A stretch of 64,000 nt of DNA from Streptomyces sp. CGMCC 4.7035 (GCF_031583065.1 NZ_CP134053.1:3038001-3102000), one strand, 5' to 3'. Shown: positions 33,894 to 44,044, counted from the stretch's first letter. Notes: generated by a model not told the origin, from the letters alone. Numbers and translations: made by a program.

Positions 33894-34004
33894 GAACGCA
33901 TCACTATCGATTGTTTGTATCGAGGAGTGCGTCTGTCTAGCGTCTTGCAGCGGGAAAGCGACGCGAACGACCTGTTCGGCGTCACTGAAGAGCAGGAGTC
34001 GACG

Positions 34005-34937
34005 ATGACCGCAGCCTTCCGTCCGATCACCCATCTCAGGCATGTGGGTATCGGTGTGCCCGACTACGGCAAGGCTCTGGAGTTCTACAAGAACCTCTGG
34101 GGACTGCAGCCGGTGGCCGACGACAGCGGTGTGACCTTCTTCGCCACTCCCGCGGACCCGGAGCAGTACATCCTTCGCGTCCGGCAGGACCAGGACAAGC
34201 GACTGGACCTCATCGCCTTCGGTGTGAACTCTCCCGAAGAAGTCGACGAGTTGGCCCGTCGGCTGGCGGTCGGCGGAATCACGCTCGACCGGGAGCCCGG
34301 CAAGCTGGACACCCCGGGCGGCGGATACGGCGTCCGGTTCTTCGACCCCGACGGCCGACTCGTCGAGGTGTCCGCCGGGGTCGCGCAGAAGCCCTTCCGG
34401 GAGCTCGAGGAACGCGAATCCGTCCCCAAGAAGCTCAGCCACGTGGTGATCAACTCCACCGATGTGGCCGCGACCAAGGCGTTCTACGAGACGTACCTCG
34501 GCTTCCGCCTCTCGGACTGGCTCGGCGACCTGATGTGCTTCATGCGCAGCGGAACCCAGCATCACATCCTCGCCATCTCCCGAGCACCGCGCGCCTCGCT
34601 GAATCACATCTCCTTCGAGATGCGCGGCCTCGACGAGTACATGCGCGGGTCCGGGCGTCTGATGCGCGCCGGTCACCGCCCGCTGTGGGGGCCAGGCCGG
34701 CACGGCCCGGGAGACAACACCTTCACCTACTTCCTCGACCCGAACGAGAACGTCGTCGAGTACACGACGGAGCTGGAGACGATCGAGGACGACGAGGCGT
34801 GGGAGCCCCGCGTCTTCGACAGCACCTCTCCTCAGTCGCAGGACCAGTGGGGGACCGGCGGGTCGATGACCGAGACCATGCTGCCGGTGCTGCTCAAGCA
34901 GACGGACGGCGGTCTGTGGACCCCCTCGCCGATCTGA
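34005..34937 (+). CDS. Type I extradiol ring-cleavage dioxygenase (VOC family)
   Basis: This 310-residue two-domain VOC protein fits a type I extradiol dioxygenase, which opens catechols by meta cleavage. The candidate iron ligands are in KKLSHVVINS (His), ASLNHISFEM (His) and NENVVEYTTE (Glu). GTQHHILAIS and FTYFLDP supply the usual second-shell His and Tyr. It is the first gene of the plus-strand catabolic operon. Family position suggests a bicyclic or substituted catechol, but this is inference. Confidence 0.78.
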   Translation: MTAAFRPITHLRHVGIGVPDYGKALEFYKNLWGLQPVADDSGVTFFATPADPEQYILRVRQDQDKRLDLIAFGVNSPEEVDELARRLAVGGITLDREPGKLDTPGGGYGVRFFDPDGRLVEVSAGVAQKPFRELEERESVPKKLSHVVINSTDVAATKAFYETYLGFRLSDWLGDLMCFMRSGTQHHILAISRAPRASLNHISFEMRGLDEYMRGSGRLMRAGHRPLWGPGRHGPGDNTFTYFLDPNENVVEYTTELETIEDDEAWEPRVFDSTSPQSQDQWGTGGSMTETMLPVLLKQTDGGLWTPSPI

Positions 34938-34968
34938 TCCCTCCCCCTCCTCCGCAAAGGCCACTGAA

Positions 34969-35943
34969 GTGACTCTTTTCCTTGATGACGCAGCGGTACA
35001 GGCGGCCTTCGACTGGGAGCTGGCAACCTCGGCGGTGCGCGAGGCATACGCGACGAGCGTGGACGGAGCACGCTATCCGGCCCGCGGCATGGCCCGCGGA
35101 GACCACGGCTGGCTGCGCACCCTCACCGGCGTACCGGCCGGACGCGAACTGATGGGAGTGAAGATCATCGCGGCCGCGATGCAGACGCGCCGCGCCTCCT
35201 ACCTCATCCCCCTGTTCGACCAGCGGACGGCCGAGCTGGTGGCCCTGCTCGACGGCCACTCCATCACCGGTTACCGGACGGCGGCCACCTCGGCCGTCGC
35301 AGCGGACCTGCTGTCGCCGCCCGGCGCCCTGACCGTCGCCGTGATCGGCTCCGGTTTCGAAGCGCAGAACCATGTGCGCGCCCTCGCCGTCGTACGCGAC
35401 CTCAAGGCCGTACGGGTGTACAGCCCACGACCGGAGAGCCGAGCCCGATTCGCCGCCGAACTGTCCGACCTGCCGATCACGCAGGCGGCCAGCGCCGAGG
35501 AGGCCGTCGCAGGCGCCACGCTGGTTGTCTGCGCCGCCCGGTCCCGCGACGAGACCCCCACCCTGCTCGGCAAGTGGCTCCAACCAGGCATGACCGTCGT
35601 GTCCATCGGATCCACCCTGCCCGAGCAGCGTGAGGTGGACCCCGAGGTGATTGCCCGTGCCGACGTGATCGTGGCGGACATGGTCGAGGAGGTGCTCGAC
35701 GACACCGGGGACCTGATCGCCGCGCGAGCCGCCGGTCTCGACGTGGCGGGCGAGATCCGCTCGCTGGCCGACCTCGTCGGCGAGCGCATCCCCGGGCGCA
35801 CCCACGTCGACCAGATCGCGCTGTACAAGTCGGTCGGCTCAGCGGCCCAGGACCTGGCGGTCGCCGGCATGTGCGTGCGCAACGCCGAGCGGCTGGGACT
35901 CGGAACCCGGATGCCGGCCACCATTCATCCCGTGCAGAAGTGA
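34969..35943 (+). CDS. Ornithine cyclodeaminase/Mu-crystallin family protein
   Basis: This 324-residue protein has the OCD/Mu-crystallin fold, with GVKIIAA, TGYRTAATSAVAADLL and the Rossmann motif VAVIGSGFEAQNHVRAL. Members are NAD(P)-dependent cyclodeaminases, imine reductases or amino-acid dehydrogenases. Its presence inside an aromatic operon suggests a nitrogen-containing substrate or intermediate. It starts with GTG 31 bases after the dioxygenase gene. Confidence 0.8.
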   Translation: MTLFLDDAAVQAAFDWELATSAVREAYATSVDGARYPARGMARGDHGWLRTLTGVPAGRELMGVKIIAAAMQTRRASYLIPLFDQRTAELVALLDGHSITGYRTAATSAVAADLLSPPGALTVAVIGSGFEAQNHVRALAVVRDLKAVRVYSPRPESRARFAAELSDLPITQAASAEEAVAGATLVVCAARSRDETPTLLGKWLQPGMTVVSIGSTLPEQREVDPEVIARADVIVADMVEEVLDDTGDLIAARAAGLDVAGEIRSLADLVGERIPGRTHVDQIALYKSVGSAAQDLAVAGMCVRNAERLGLGTRMPATIHPVQK

Positions 35944-35953
35944 GAGAGCCGCC

Positions 35954-37438
35954 ATGACCATGGAGACGACCGTTCCACTCGGTCTGTCCGACCCCACGCT
36001 GCTGCGCACGGCCGCCTACGTCGAGGGCAAGTGGCTGGAAGCCGGCGACGACGGTCGGCTCACCGTCCGCAACCCGTCGACCGGTGAACTCATAGCGGAC
36101 CTGCCGGCACTCGGCAGAGCGCAGACCGCCCAGGCCGTCGACGCCGCTCATCGTGCTCTGCCCGAGTGGCGGGCGCGGTCGGGCAAACAGCGCGCACAGG
36201 TGCTGCGGCGCTGGTTCGACCTTGTCACCGAGCACACGGAGGACCTGGCCCGGCTGATCGTCCTGGAGGAGGGCAAGCCACTCGCTGAGGCCCGCGGGGA
36301 AGTCGCTTATGCCGCCTCCTTCATCGAGTGGTTCGCCGAGGAGGCCAAACGGATCCGCGGCGACGTGTTCGCGGCACCGGAGGCATCGCGCAGGGTGCTG
36401 GTGCTCAAGGAGCCGGTCGGGGTGTGCGTGGCCATCACCCCGTGGAACTTCCCCGCCGCGATGATCACCCGTAAGGCCGCTCCGGCACTGGCCGCGGGCT
36501 GCACGATGGTCGTCAAGCCCGCCGAGCAGACGCCCTTGACGGCACTGGCCCTCGCCGAGCTTGCCGAGCGGGCCGGTGTACCGGCCGGGGTCCTCAACGT
36601 GGTGATCGGCGACCCCCGCGAGATCGGGCCCGAGCTGACCGGCAATCCGCTGGTCCGCAAGGTCAGCTTCACCGGCTCCACCGAGGTCGGCAGGCTGCTC
36701 CTGGCCCAGTCCGCCCAGACGGTGAAGAAGACCTCGATGGAACTGGGCGGCAACGCGCCGGTGCTCGTCTTCGACGACGCCGACGTCGAGACCGCCGTCG
36801 CCGGTGTCGTCGCCACCAAGTACCGCAACACGGGCCAGGCCTGCATCAGCGCCAATCGTGTCTACGTGCAGGCGGGAATCCACGACCGCTTCGCAGAGGC
36901 GTTGACCCGCAGGGTCGAGGACCTTGTCGTCGGAGACGGCTTCGACGACGGCGTGCAGCAGGGACCGCTCATCGACGAGGCAGCGGTGGCGAAGGTCGAG
37001 GAACATCTCGCCGACGCCACGAACCGGGGTGCCAGGATCCTGTGCGGCGGTTCGCGGCACCGGCGTGGAGGGCTCTTCTTCCAGCCCACCGTGCTGGCGG
37101 ACGTGGCCCCGGGCATGCTCGTCACCCGCGAGGAGACCTTCGGCCCGCTCACCCCGCTCATCCGCTTCACCGACGAGGCCGAGGCCGTCCGCATGGCCAA
37201 CGACACCGACTACGGTCTGGCCGCCTACCTCTTCACCCGCGACGCCGAGCGGACCTGGCGCGTCTCGGCCGCCCTGGAAGCGGGGATGGTGGGCATCAAC
37301 ACCGGCCTGATCTCCAACGAGGTCGCCCCCTTCGGCGGCGTCAAGCAGTCGGGGCTGGGGCGCGAGGGCTCCGTCTATGGCATCGACGAGTACCTGGAGA
37401 TGAAGTACCTGGCCTGGGAAGGCGCCGGCGCGCCCTGA
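35954..37438 (+). CDS. NAD(P)-dependent aldehyde dehydrogenase
   Basis: This 494-residue enzyme oxidises an aldehyde to the acid. Motifs are ITPWNFPAAM, VSFTGSTEVGR, the catalytic Glu in MELGGNAPV, and the catalytic Cys in NTGQACISANR. The sequence is of the succinate-semialdehyde dehydrogenase type. By position it could oxidise the aldehyde released by the DapA-type aldolase next to it. It follows the OCD gene by 10 bases. Confidence 0.87.
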   Translation: MTMETTVPLGLSDPTLLRTAAYVEGKWLEAGDDGRLTVRNPSTGELIADLPALGRAQTAQAVDAAHRALPEWRARSGKQRAQVLRRWFDLVTEHTEDLARLIVLEEGKPLAEARGEVAYAASFIEWFAEEAKRIRGDVFAAPEASRRVLVLKEPVGVCVAITPWNFPAAMITRKAAPALAAGCTMVVKPAEQTPLTALALAELAERAGVPAGVLNVVIGDPREIGPELTGNPLVRKVSFTGSTEVGRLLLAQSAQTVKKTSMELGGNAPVLVFDDADVETAVAGVVATKYRNTGQACISANRVYVQAGIHDRFAEALTRRVEDLVVGDGFDDGVQQGPLIDEAAVAKVEEHLADATNRGARILCGGSRHRRGGLFFQPTVLADVAPGMLVTREETFGPLTPLIRFTDEAEAVRMANDTDYGLAAYLFTRDAERTWRVSAALEAGMVGINTGLISNEVAPFGGVKQSGLGREGSVYGIDEYLEMKYLAWEGAGAP

Positions 37439-37545
37439 GCCGACTGCCGCGCCGGACACCGCAGCACGAACGAGTCGCGCCGAGACCAACCCGCCAGGCG
37501 CTGAGTCACCGCCCCCATCACCCACGCACCGAGGCAAGGACGACC

Positions 37546-38565
37546 ATGCCCGCATACACCCGCACAGAGGCCCGGGACTGGGCCCGCGAAAAGCTCGTCG
37601 GAGCCGTCAACTGCACGATCCCGTCGTTCACCGCCGACCTTCGCGGCATCAACGAGCTGGGCATCAGGCACGACATCCGGCTCGCCAAGCAGCACGGATT
37701 CCTCGGCACCCTCGGCGTCTCCGAGGTCAGCATCACCCTGCCCGAATACCTCGACTTCCTGCGCATCGTCCGTGATGAGGCGGGCGACGACTTCGTCGTG
37801 GTCCACCACGGCAGTTGGAGCACCCTGGAGCAGAACATCGAGGCGGTGCGCGGCGCCGAAGAGGCCGGTGCCGACCTGGTGCTCCTGTCCTACCCGCCGA
37901 ACTTCTACCCGGAGTCGGAACAGGAGATCTACGACTACACCAAGGCCGTCTGCGACGCCACGAACCTCGCGGTCATCCTGTTCCCGATGTACCTGTGGGG
38001 GTTCAGTTCCCGGGTGCACCCCTCGGACATCCCGACGCGGCTCATCCGCCGGCTCATCGACGACTGCCCCAACATCGCGGTCATCAAGGCCGAGGGCGGC
38101 TTCCCCAGCATTCAGAGCGCTATCGAGTGTCACCGGCTCTTCGGCGACGAGGTCGTCATCTCGGTGCCCATCGAGGGCGAGCTCATCCCGCTGGCACAGG
38201 TCATGCCCGTCCAGCTGTCCGCCACGAGCGACCACGAATACTTCGGGCCCATGATCCCGCGTGTCATGGAGCTGCTGCGCGAGGGCAAGTACGACGACGC
38301 CACCGACATCTACTGGCAGCTGCATCCGGCCCGCAAGATCAAGGGCGGCCTTGCTCCCGTGCTGCACGGCGGTGCCTTCATCAACCGGCAGGCATGGAAG
38401 TTCCAGGGGTGGCTGCAGGGCTACAACGGCGGACCGCTGCGCCAGCCCACCCAGCGCATCCACGACGCCCAGATGCACGCCCTGCGCAAGGGACTCCTCG
38501 ACGCCGGACTCGAGCCCAGCATGGACCCGTTCCGTGAGTTCTTCATCGGAAGGAACCCGGCGTGA
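37546..38565 (+). CDS. DapA-family aldolase / hydratase-aldolase
   Basis: This 339-residue protein belongs to the dihydrodipicolinate synthase superfamily. The Schiff-base lysine is in IAVIKAEGGFPS and the general Tyr in LLSYPPNFYP. In aromatic pathways members of this superfamily act as hydratase-aldolases that split ring-cleavage products into pyruvate and an aldehyde (NahE type), which fits the adjacent aldehyde dehydrogenase. A function on another keto acid is possible. ATG at 37546; the 4-base overlap with the next gene indicates an operon. Confidence 0.78.
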   Translation: MPAYTRTEARDWAREKLVGAVNCTIPSFTADLRGINELGIRHDIRLAKQHGFLGTLGVSEVSITLPEYLDFLRIVRDEAGDDFVVVHHGSWSTLEQNIEAVRGAEEAGADLVLLSYPPNFYPESEQEIYDYTKAVCDATNLAVILFPMYLWGFSSRVHPSDIPTRLIRRLIDDCPNIAVIKAEGGFPSIQSAIECHRLFGDEVVISVPIEGELIPLAQVMPVQLSATSDHEYFGPMIPRVMELLREGKYDDATDIYWQLHPARKIKGGLAPVLHGGAFINRQAWKFQGWLQGYNGGPLRQPTQRIHDAQMHALRKGLLDAGLEPSMDPFREFFIGRNPA

Positions 38566-39539
38566 CCCCGGACGAACTGGACCGTGCCAACCCCGCCGGC
38601 GCGATTGCCGATGCCGCCAAGCGCTGCTCCAACTGGGGGCGTTGGGGTCAGGACGACGTACTGGGCACCCTCAACTTCCTCGACGAGGGCAAACGGCGGG
38701 AGGGCGCAGCCCTGATCCGGCGCGGGGTCTCCTTCTCGCTCGCCCAGCGCTTCGACACGAACGGTCCGCAGAATGGCTGGCGCCGCCGGACCAATCCCGT
38801 GCACACCATGCTCTCCTCGGGCCTGGACGCCGAGTTCGGTCCGCCGGAGTTCCCGCACGGCATGGGCGGTGCCGACGACGTGGTGTTCATGCCGTTGCAG
38901 GCGTCGACGCAGTGGGACGGCCTCGGACACATCTTCGACCACGGCATGGCCTACAACGGACGACGCGCCTCCGCGGTGGTGACCAGCGAAGGCGATCAGC
39001 TCACGGGTATCGAGACCGTGGCCGACCGGATAGCAGGCCGAGGAGTGCTGCTCGACGTCGGCCGAGCGATCGGCACCAACGGCGAACTGCCGGACGGCTT
39101 CGCCATCACCGCCGAGCACCTCGAAGCCACGATCGCCGCACAGGGGGAATCCTCCCGAGTAGGCCGGGGTGATCTGCTGCTGGTCCGTACGGGACAGATG
39201 GCGCGGACGCGTCGCGACGGCTGGGGCGACTACGCGGGCGGGCCGGCACCCGGCCTCTCGTTCACCACCGCCGACTGGCTGCACACCCGCGAGATCGCCG
39301 GTATCGCCACCGACACCTGGGGCTTCGAGGTCCGGCCCAACGAATTCGATCGGGCCTTCCAGCCGCTGCACCAAGTGGCCATCCCGCACATGGGCCTCTT
39401 CATCGGCGAGATATGGGATCTCGACGCCCTCGCGGCCGACTGCGCTGCCGACGGCATCTACGACTTCTTCCTCACCGCCGCCCCCATCCCCGTCACCGGT
39501 GCCGTCGGAGCCCCGGTCAACCCCATCGCCATCAAGTAG
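38562..39539 (+). CDS. Cyclase-family (kynurenine formamidase-like) hydrolase
   Basis: This 325-residue protein is in the PF04199 cyclase family, metal-dependent hydrolases that include kynurenine formamidase and isatin hydrolase. The metal motif appears as STQWDGLGHIFDH, the variant common in actinobacterial members. GADDVVFMPLQ and GRGVLLDVGRA support the fold. A near-identical but interrupted copy lies at 43073-44044. It starts in the DapA-type stop codon. Confidence 0.8.
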   Translation: MTPDELDRANPAGAIADAAKRCSNWGRWGQDDVLGTLNFLDEGKRREGAALIRRGVSFSLAQRFDTNGPQNGWRRRTNPVHTMLSSGLDAEFGPPEFPHGMGGADDVVFMPLQASTQWDGLGHIFDHGMAYNGRRASAVVTSEGDQLTGIETVADRIAGRGVLLDVGRAIGTNGELPDGFAITAEHLEATIAAQGESSRVGRGDLLLVRTGQMARTRRDGWGDYAGGPAPGLSFTTADWLHTREIAGIATDTWGFEVRPNEFDRAFQPLHQVAIPHMGLFIGEIWDLDALAADCAADGIYDFFLTAAPIPVTGAVGAPVNPIAIK

Positions 39540-39562
39540 AGCCCCCGGAAAGGACGCACACC

Positions 39563-40546
39563 ATGCGCTTCGCCACCTGGGAAAGCGCCGGCCGTTCCTC
39601 CGCCGGGGTCGTCGGCGAGCACGGGCTGCACGCCCTCCCCGGTACGACGACGGTCCTGGACCTCGTACGGGCCGGACTGCCGGCCGCCCTTGAGGCCGGT
39701 GCCGCCGCCCTCGACAACTCCTCCCCGACACCGATCGATTCCGTACGGCTGCTGCCGCCGCTGGAACCGCCGACCGTGCGGGACTTCGCAGCATTCGAGG
39801 AGCACGTCGAGGGTGTCGTGCGGTCGGTCAGCGGAGGCGGCGTGGTCGTACCGGAGTGGTACGAGGCCCCGGCCTTCTACTTCACCAACCCCTATGCGTT
39901 GATCGGCGCGCACGACGACGTCCCGGTCCCGCCGGGCTCGCACGTGCTGGACTTCGAACTCGAAGTGGCCACCGTCATCGGCAAGGACGGCGCCTCACTC
40001 ACCCCCGAAGAAGCACGGGACCACGTGTTCGGCTACACCGTCCTCAACGACTGGTCCGCGCGGGACCTGCAAGGCCGCGAGATGAAGGTGGGCCTTGGGC
40101 CCGCCAAGGGAAAGGACTTCGCCACCACCCTGGGACCGTGGCTGGTGACCGCCGACGAGCTGGACGCTTACCGCGACGACGAGGGCTTCCTGCAGCTGGA
40201 CATGCGGGTGTCGGTCAACGGCACCGAGGTCGGCCAGGACCTGTTGAGCAACATGAGCTGGATGTTCGAGGAGCTCATCTCGTACGCATCCCGCGGCACC
40301 TGGGTGAAGGCCGGTGACGTCCTCGGCTCCGGGACCTGCGGCAACGGCGGCTGCCTCGGTGAGTTGTGGGGCCGCCGCGGGACGCGGACACCGCCTCCGC
40401 TCGAACCCGGAGACATCGTGGAAATGACAGTCGAGGGCATCGGTTCGATCCGCAACCGAGTCGTACCGGGCGAGCAGCCCACGCCGATCACCGCTGCACG
40501 CCGACGGCCGCGCCTGCGCAAGCGGACAGCCTCCGGCAGGACCTGA
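39563..40546 (+). CDS. Fumarylacetoacetate hydrolase family protein
   Basis: This 327-residue protein has the FAH fold, with LDFELEVATVIGKDG, GYTVLNDWSARDLQGREM, the substrate loop AKGKDFATTLGPWLVT and SGTCGNGGCL. Family members hydrolyse or decarboxylate acylpyruvate-type ring-cleavage products. The final 20 residues are unusually Arg-rich. It is the sixth gene of the operon. Confidence 0.83.
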   Translation: MRFATWESAGRSSAGVVGEHGLHALPGTTTVLDLVRAGLPAALEAGAAALDNSSPTPIDSVRLLPPLEPPTVRDFAAFEEHVEGVVRSVSGGGVVVPEWYEAPAFYFTNPYALIGAHDDVPVPPGSHVLDFELEVATVIGKDGASLTPEEARDHVFGYTVLNDWSARDLQGREMKVGLGPAKGKDFATTLGPWLVTADELDAYRDDEGFLQLDMRVSVNGTEVGQDLLSNMSWMFEELISYASRGTWVKAGDVLGSGTCGNGGCLGELWGRRGTRTPPPLEPGDIVEMTVEGIGSIRNRVVPGEQPTPITAARRRPRLRKRTASGRT

Positions 40547-40593
40547 ACCAGGGCCAGGAAGGCCAGAACCGGGAAAGACAGAAAGGCCTCTTC

Positions 40594-41349
40594 ATGGACA
40601 AGGTGCGGGCGAGCGCGCTGGACGCCGTCTCCGACATCCCCGACGGAGCGACGATCGCCGTCGGCGGCTTCGGCCTCAGCGGTGTTCCCAGTGCGCTCAT
40701 CCAGGCTCTCCACGCACACGGCGCACGCGGTCTGGAGGTGGTCTCCAACAACTGTGGAGTGGACGGACGGGGTCTCGGAATCCTCCTGGCCGAGGGCCGC
40801 ATCGCCCGCGTGACCGGCTCCTACGTCGGAGAGAACAAGGAATTCGCCCGCCAGTACCTCGCCGGTGAGCTGGAAGTGGAACTCGTTCCGCAGGGCACCC
40901 TCGCCGAACGCCTCCGCGCCGGCGGCTCTGGCATCCCGGCCTTCTACACACCCGCGGGAGTCGGTACCCAAGTGGCAACCGGCGGCCTGCCCTGGCGGTA
41001 TGGGACCGACGGTTCCGTGGCCATCGCCTCTCCGCCCAAGGAGACGCGTCTGTTCGCCGGCCGCCCGCATGTCCTGGAAACCGGCATCACCACGGACTTC
41101 GCCCTGGTACGTGCCTGGCGCGGCGACCGCCACGGCAACTTGATGTTCCGTCGGGCAGCGGCCAACTTCAATCCGCTCGCCGCCATGGCCGGACGCGTCA
41201 CCGTGGCCGAGGTCGAGGAACTCCTCGAGCCCGGCGAACTGCAGCCGGAGGACATCCATGTCCCGGGCATCTTCGTGCAGAGGATCGTGACGCTGACCGC
41301 CGCCGAGGCCGCCGACAAGCACATCGAGAACAGGACGGTACGCGGCTGA
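40594..41349 (+). CDS. 3-oxoacid CoA-transferase, subunit A
   Basis: This 251-residue protein is the alpha subunit of a succinyl-CoA:3-oxoacid-type CoA-transferase. The motif [15 protein letters not shown] is diagnostic, with [11 protein letters not shown] further on. It activates a beta-keto acid released by the pathway, as in the PcaIJ step. Its stop overlaps the subunit B start (ATGA-type). Confidence 0.88.
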   Translation: MDKVRASALDAVSDIPDGATIAVGGFGLSGVPSALIQALHAHGARGLEVVSNNCGVDGRGLGILLAEGRIARVTGSYVGENKEFARQYLAGELEVELVPQGTLAERLRAGGSGIPAFYTPAGVGTQVATGGLPWRYGTDGSVAIASPPKETRLFAGRPHVLETGITTDFALVRAWRGDRHGNLMFRRAAANFNPLAAMAGRVTVAEVEELLEPGELQPEDIHVPGIFVQRIVTLTAAEAADKHIENRTVRG

Positions 41350-41999
41350 TGGCCTGGACCCGCGAACAGATGGCGGCACGCGCCGCCGCAGAGCTCACCG
41401 ACGGCTCCTACGTCAACCTGGGCATCGGACTGCCCACTCTGATACCCGAGTATCTTCCGCCTGGGGTCACGGTGACGCTGCACTCCGAGAACGGCATTCT
41501 CGGCACCGGTCCTTTCCCGGCCGAGGCCGAGGTCGACGCCGACCTGATCAACGCGGGCAAACAGACGGTCACTGTGCTGCCCGGGGCTTCCTTCTTCGAT
41601 TCCGCCCTCTCCTTCGGCATGATCCGCGGCGGCCACATAGACACCGCCGTCCTCGGCGCCATGCAGGTCTCACAGCACGGCGATCTCGCCAACTGGATGA
41701 TCCCCGGCAAGATGGTCAAGGGCATGGGCGGCGCGATGGACCTTGTCCACGGCGCCCGGCGCGTCATCGTCCTCATGGAGCACACGGCCAGGGACGGCAG
41801 TCCGAAACTGCTGAAGGAGTGCACACTGCCCCTCACCGGGGAGCGATGCGTCCACCGCGTCATCACCGATCTGGGGGTGTTCGACGTTACCGGCGAGGGA
41901 CTGGAGCTGATCGAGGCGGCGCCGGGCATCACGGCCGAAGAACTCGTGGCCCGCACTGGCGCGCCTCTGCGGCTCGACAGCGTGCGCACCGCGGGCTGA
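41349..41999 (+). CDS. 3-oxoacid CoA-transferase, subunit B
   Basis: This 216-residue protein is the beta subunit and carries the catalytic Glu in [27 protein letters not shown] and [21 protein letters not shown] are family motifs. Together with subunit A it implies that the pathway ends in a CoA thioester feeding central metabolism. Confidence 0.9.
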   Translation: MAWTREQMAARAAAELTDGSYVNLGIGLPTLIPEYLPPGVTVTLHSENGILGTGPFPAEAEVDADLINAGKQTVTVLPGASFFDSALSFGMIRGGHIDTAVLGAMQVSQHGDLANWMIPGKMVKGMGGAMDLVHGARRVIVLMEHTARDGSPKLLKECTLPLTGERCVHRVITDLGVFDVTGEGLELIEAAPGITAEELVARTGAPLRLDSVRTAG

Positions 42000-42077
42000 G
42001 CAAGGTCTCGCTTACGTTGCCTGGTCGGCGGGCCCGTCCGGCCACATTGGTCCCACCGCAATCTGGAGGGCATTCCC

Positions 42078-43076
42078 GTGAAACCCGCAGCCGCTTCCGC
42101 GTCCTTCTCCGGACCCTTCGCCCTTGGCGTCCTCTCCTCCTCTGACCAGGTGCCTTTCCCCGGTCTCGTGCTCCCCGAGGGGCGCGTGCTGGATCTTCCC
42201 ACGGCCCTCGGAGAGCCCGCCCTGACGACCCGGGAGATCGTCGACCGCTGGGACGAGATGCTCCCTCGCCTGCACGACCTCGCGGCCGACGAGACGGCCG
42301 ACTGGCGGCCGTTGGAGCACCTGCGAGCGCACGCGCCGGTCGAGCCCCGTCAGGTCTTTCAGTCCGGCGCCAACTACCGGCAGCACGTGATCGACCTGGA
42401 GGTCGCCCACCGCTCCCCCGACGATCCCGGCACCGTGGAGGAGGCGCGCGCGGAGATCGCCGCGGTCATGGACCGGCGGGCGGCCGAGGACCTGCCGTAC
42501 GTGTTCATCGGCCTGCCGAGCGCGATCACCGGCCCCTTCGACGACGTCGTACTCCCGGGCTGGGCCGAACAGCCGGCCTGGGAGCTGGAGTTGGCAGCCG
42601 TCATTGCCAGGCCCGCCTACCGGGTGACGGTCGAGGAGGCCCTGGAGTACGTGGCCGGGTACACGATCGCCAACGACCTCACCGACCGCGCCACCGTTTT
42701 CCGGCGGGACATGAAGGCCATCGGCACCGACTGGCTGCGCTGCAAGAACGCCCCCGGCTTCACCCCGCTCGGCCCCTGGATCGTGCCCGCCGAGTCGATC
42801 GCCGACCCGGGTGACCTGCGGGTCACGCTGAAGCTCAACGGCGAGACCATGCAGGACGAGTCCACCAAGGACATGCTCTTCGGCATCGCCCGGCTGGTGT
42901 CGTACATCTCCCAGACCTCCCGGCTCCTGCCCGGCGACCTGGTGCTCACCGGCAGCCCGGCCGGCAACGGCATGCACTGGGGACGGCTGCTGCGCGACGG
43001 CGACGTCATGGAGGGCTCCATCACGGGTCTGGGCGCGCAGCGCACCCGCTGCGTCACCGAGAGGACCGCGTCGTGA
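42078..43076 (+). CDS. Second fumarylacetoacetate hydrolase family protein
   Basis: This 332-residue FAH-fold protein is distinct from that at 39563. It has QVFQSGANYRQHV, WELELAAVIARPAYR, AGYTIANDLTDRATVFRRDM and VLTGSPAGNGMHW. The ATG-proximal region is typical of actinobacterial members. GTG at 42078 follows GGAGGG. Its stop overlaps the start of the broken cyclase copy. Confidence 0.82.
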   Translation: MKPAAASASFSGPFALGVLSSSDQVPFPGLVLPEGRVLDLPTALGEPALTTREIVDRWDEMLPRLHDLAADETADWRPLEHLRAHAPVEPRQVFQSGANYRQHVIDLEVAHRSPDDPGTVEEARAEIAAVMDRRAAEDLPYVFIGLPSAITGPFDDVVLPGWAEQPAWELELAAVIARPAYRVTVEEALEYVAGYTIANDLTDRATVFRRDMKAIGTDWLRCKNAPGFTPLGPWIVPAESIADPGDLRVTLKLNGETMQDESTKDMLFGIARLVSYISQTSRLLPGDLVLTGSPAGNGMHWGRLLRDGDVMEGSITGLGAQRTRCVTERTAS

Positions 43077-44044
43077 CGACCCCGCTCGACCCCACCGATC
43101 CCGAGGGCGCGATTGCCGATGCCGCCAAGCGGTACTCCAACTGGGGGCGTTGGGGCGAGGACGACGTCCTCGGCACGCTGAACTTCCTCGACGAGGCCAA
43201 GCGCCGCGAGGGTGCGGCACTGGTCCGCCGGGGCGTGAGCTTCTCGCTGTCTCAGCGGTTCGACATGAACGGGCCGCAGAACGGCTGGCGCCGCCGCACC
43301 AACCCCGTCCACACCATGCTGGACACGGGAACCGAGGCGGCGCTGGGCAACCAGGGCTTTCCGCACGGCATCGGCGGCGCCGACGACGTGATCGCGATGC
43401 CCCTGCAGTGCTCCACCCAGTGGGACGGGCTCGGGCACATCTTCGACCACGGCAAGGCGTGGAACGGACGCGACGCCGCGAAGACCATCACCTCGGACGG
43501 CGATCTGGTCACCGGCATCGAGCACATGGCCCCGTACGTCGCCGGTCGCGGAGTCCTCCTCGACGTCGGCCGGGTGATCGGCGACGAACGCGGAGAACTG
43601 CCGGACGGTTTCGCGATCACCGAGGAACACCTGACCGCGACCGCCGAGGCGCACGGCGTGGCCGTCGGCCGCGGGGACATCGTCGTCGTCCGGACCGGGC
43701 GGCTGGCGCGCGCCCGCCGCGAGGGCTGGGGCGACTACGCGGGCGGAGACTCTCCCGGCCTGTCCTTCACCACTGCCGGCTAGCTGCACGCCAGCGAGAT
43801 CGCCGCGATCGCCACCGACACATGGGGCTTCGAGGTACGGCCGAACGAGTTCGCCGGCGCCTTCCAGCCGCTGCACCAGGTCGTCATCCCCAACATGGGC
43901 CTGCTGATCGGCGAGATGTGGGACCCCGACGCTCTCGCGGACGACTGCGCCCGCGACGGCGTGTACGAGTTCTGGCTCACCGCCGCACCACTGCCCATCA
44001 CCGGAGCCGTCGGCTCCCCCGTCAACCCGGTCGCCGTCAAGTAA
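43073..44044 (+). pseudogene. Second cyclase-family gene interrupted by an amber codon
   Basis: The frame encodes 236 residues closely similar to the cyclase at 38562, then a TAG at 43781-43783. Beyond it the same frame continues with LHASEIAAIATDTWGFEVRPNEF to a natural stop at 44042-44044, giving a full length of 323 residues. The intact paralogue has TGG at this position (ADWLHTREIAGIA), so one base change explains the break. The C-terminal third would be missing from the short product. Confidence 0.85.

Noticed and set aside
28440..43076. The catabolic cluster considered as a secondary metabolite gene cluster
   Set aside because: No polyketide, peptide or terpene synthase is present, and the enzyme set is that of aromatic breakdown.
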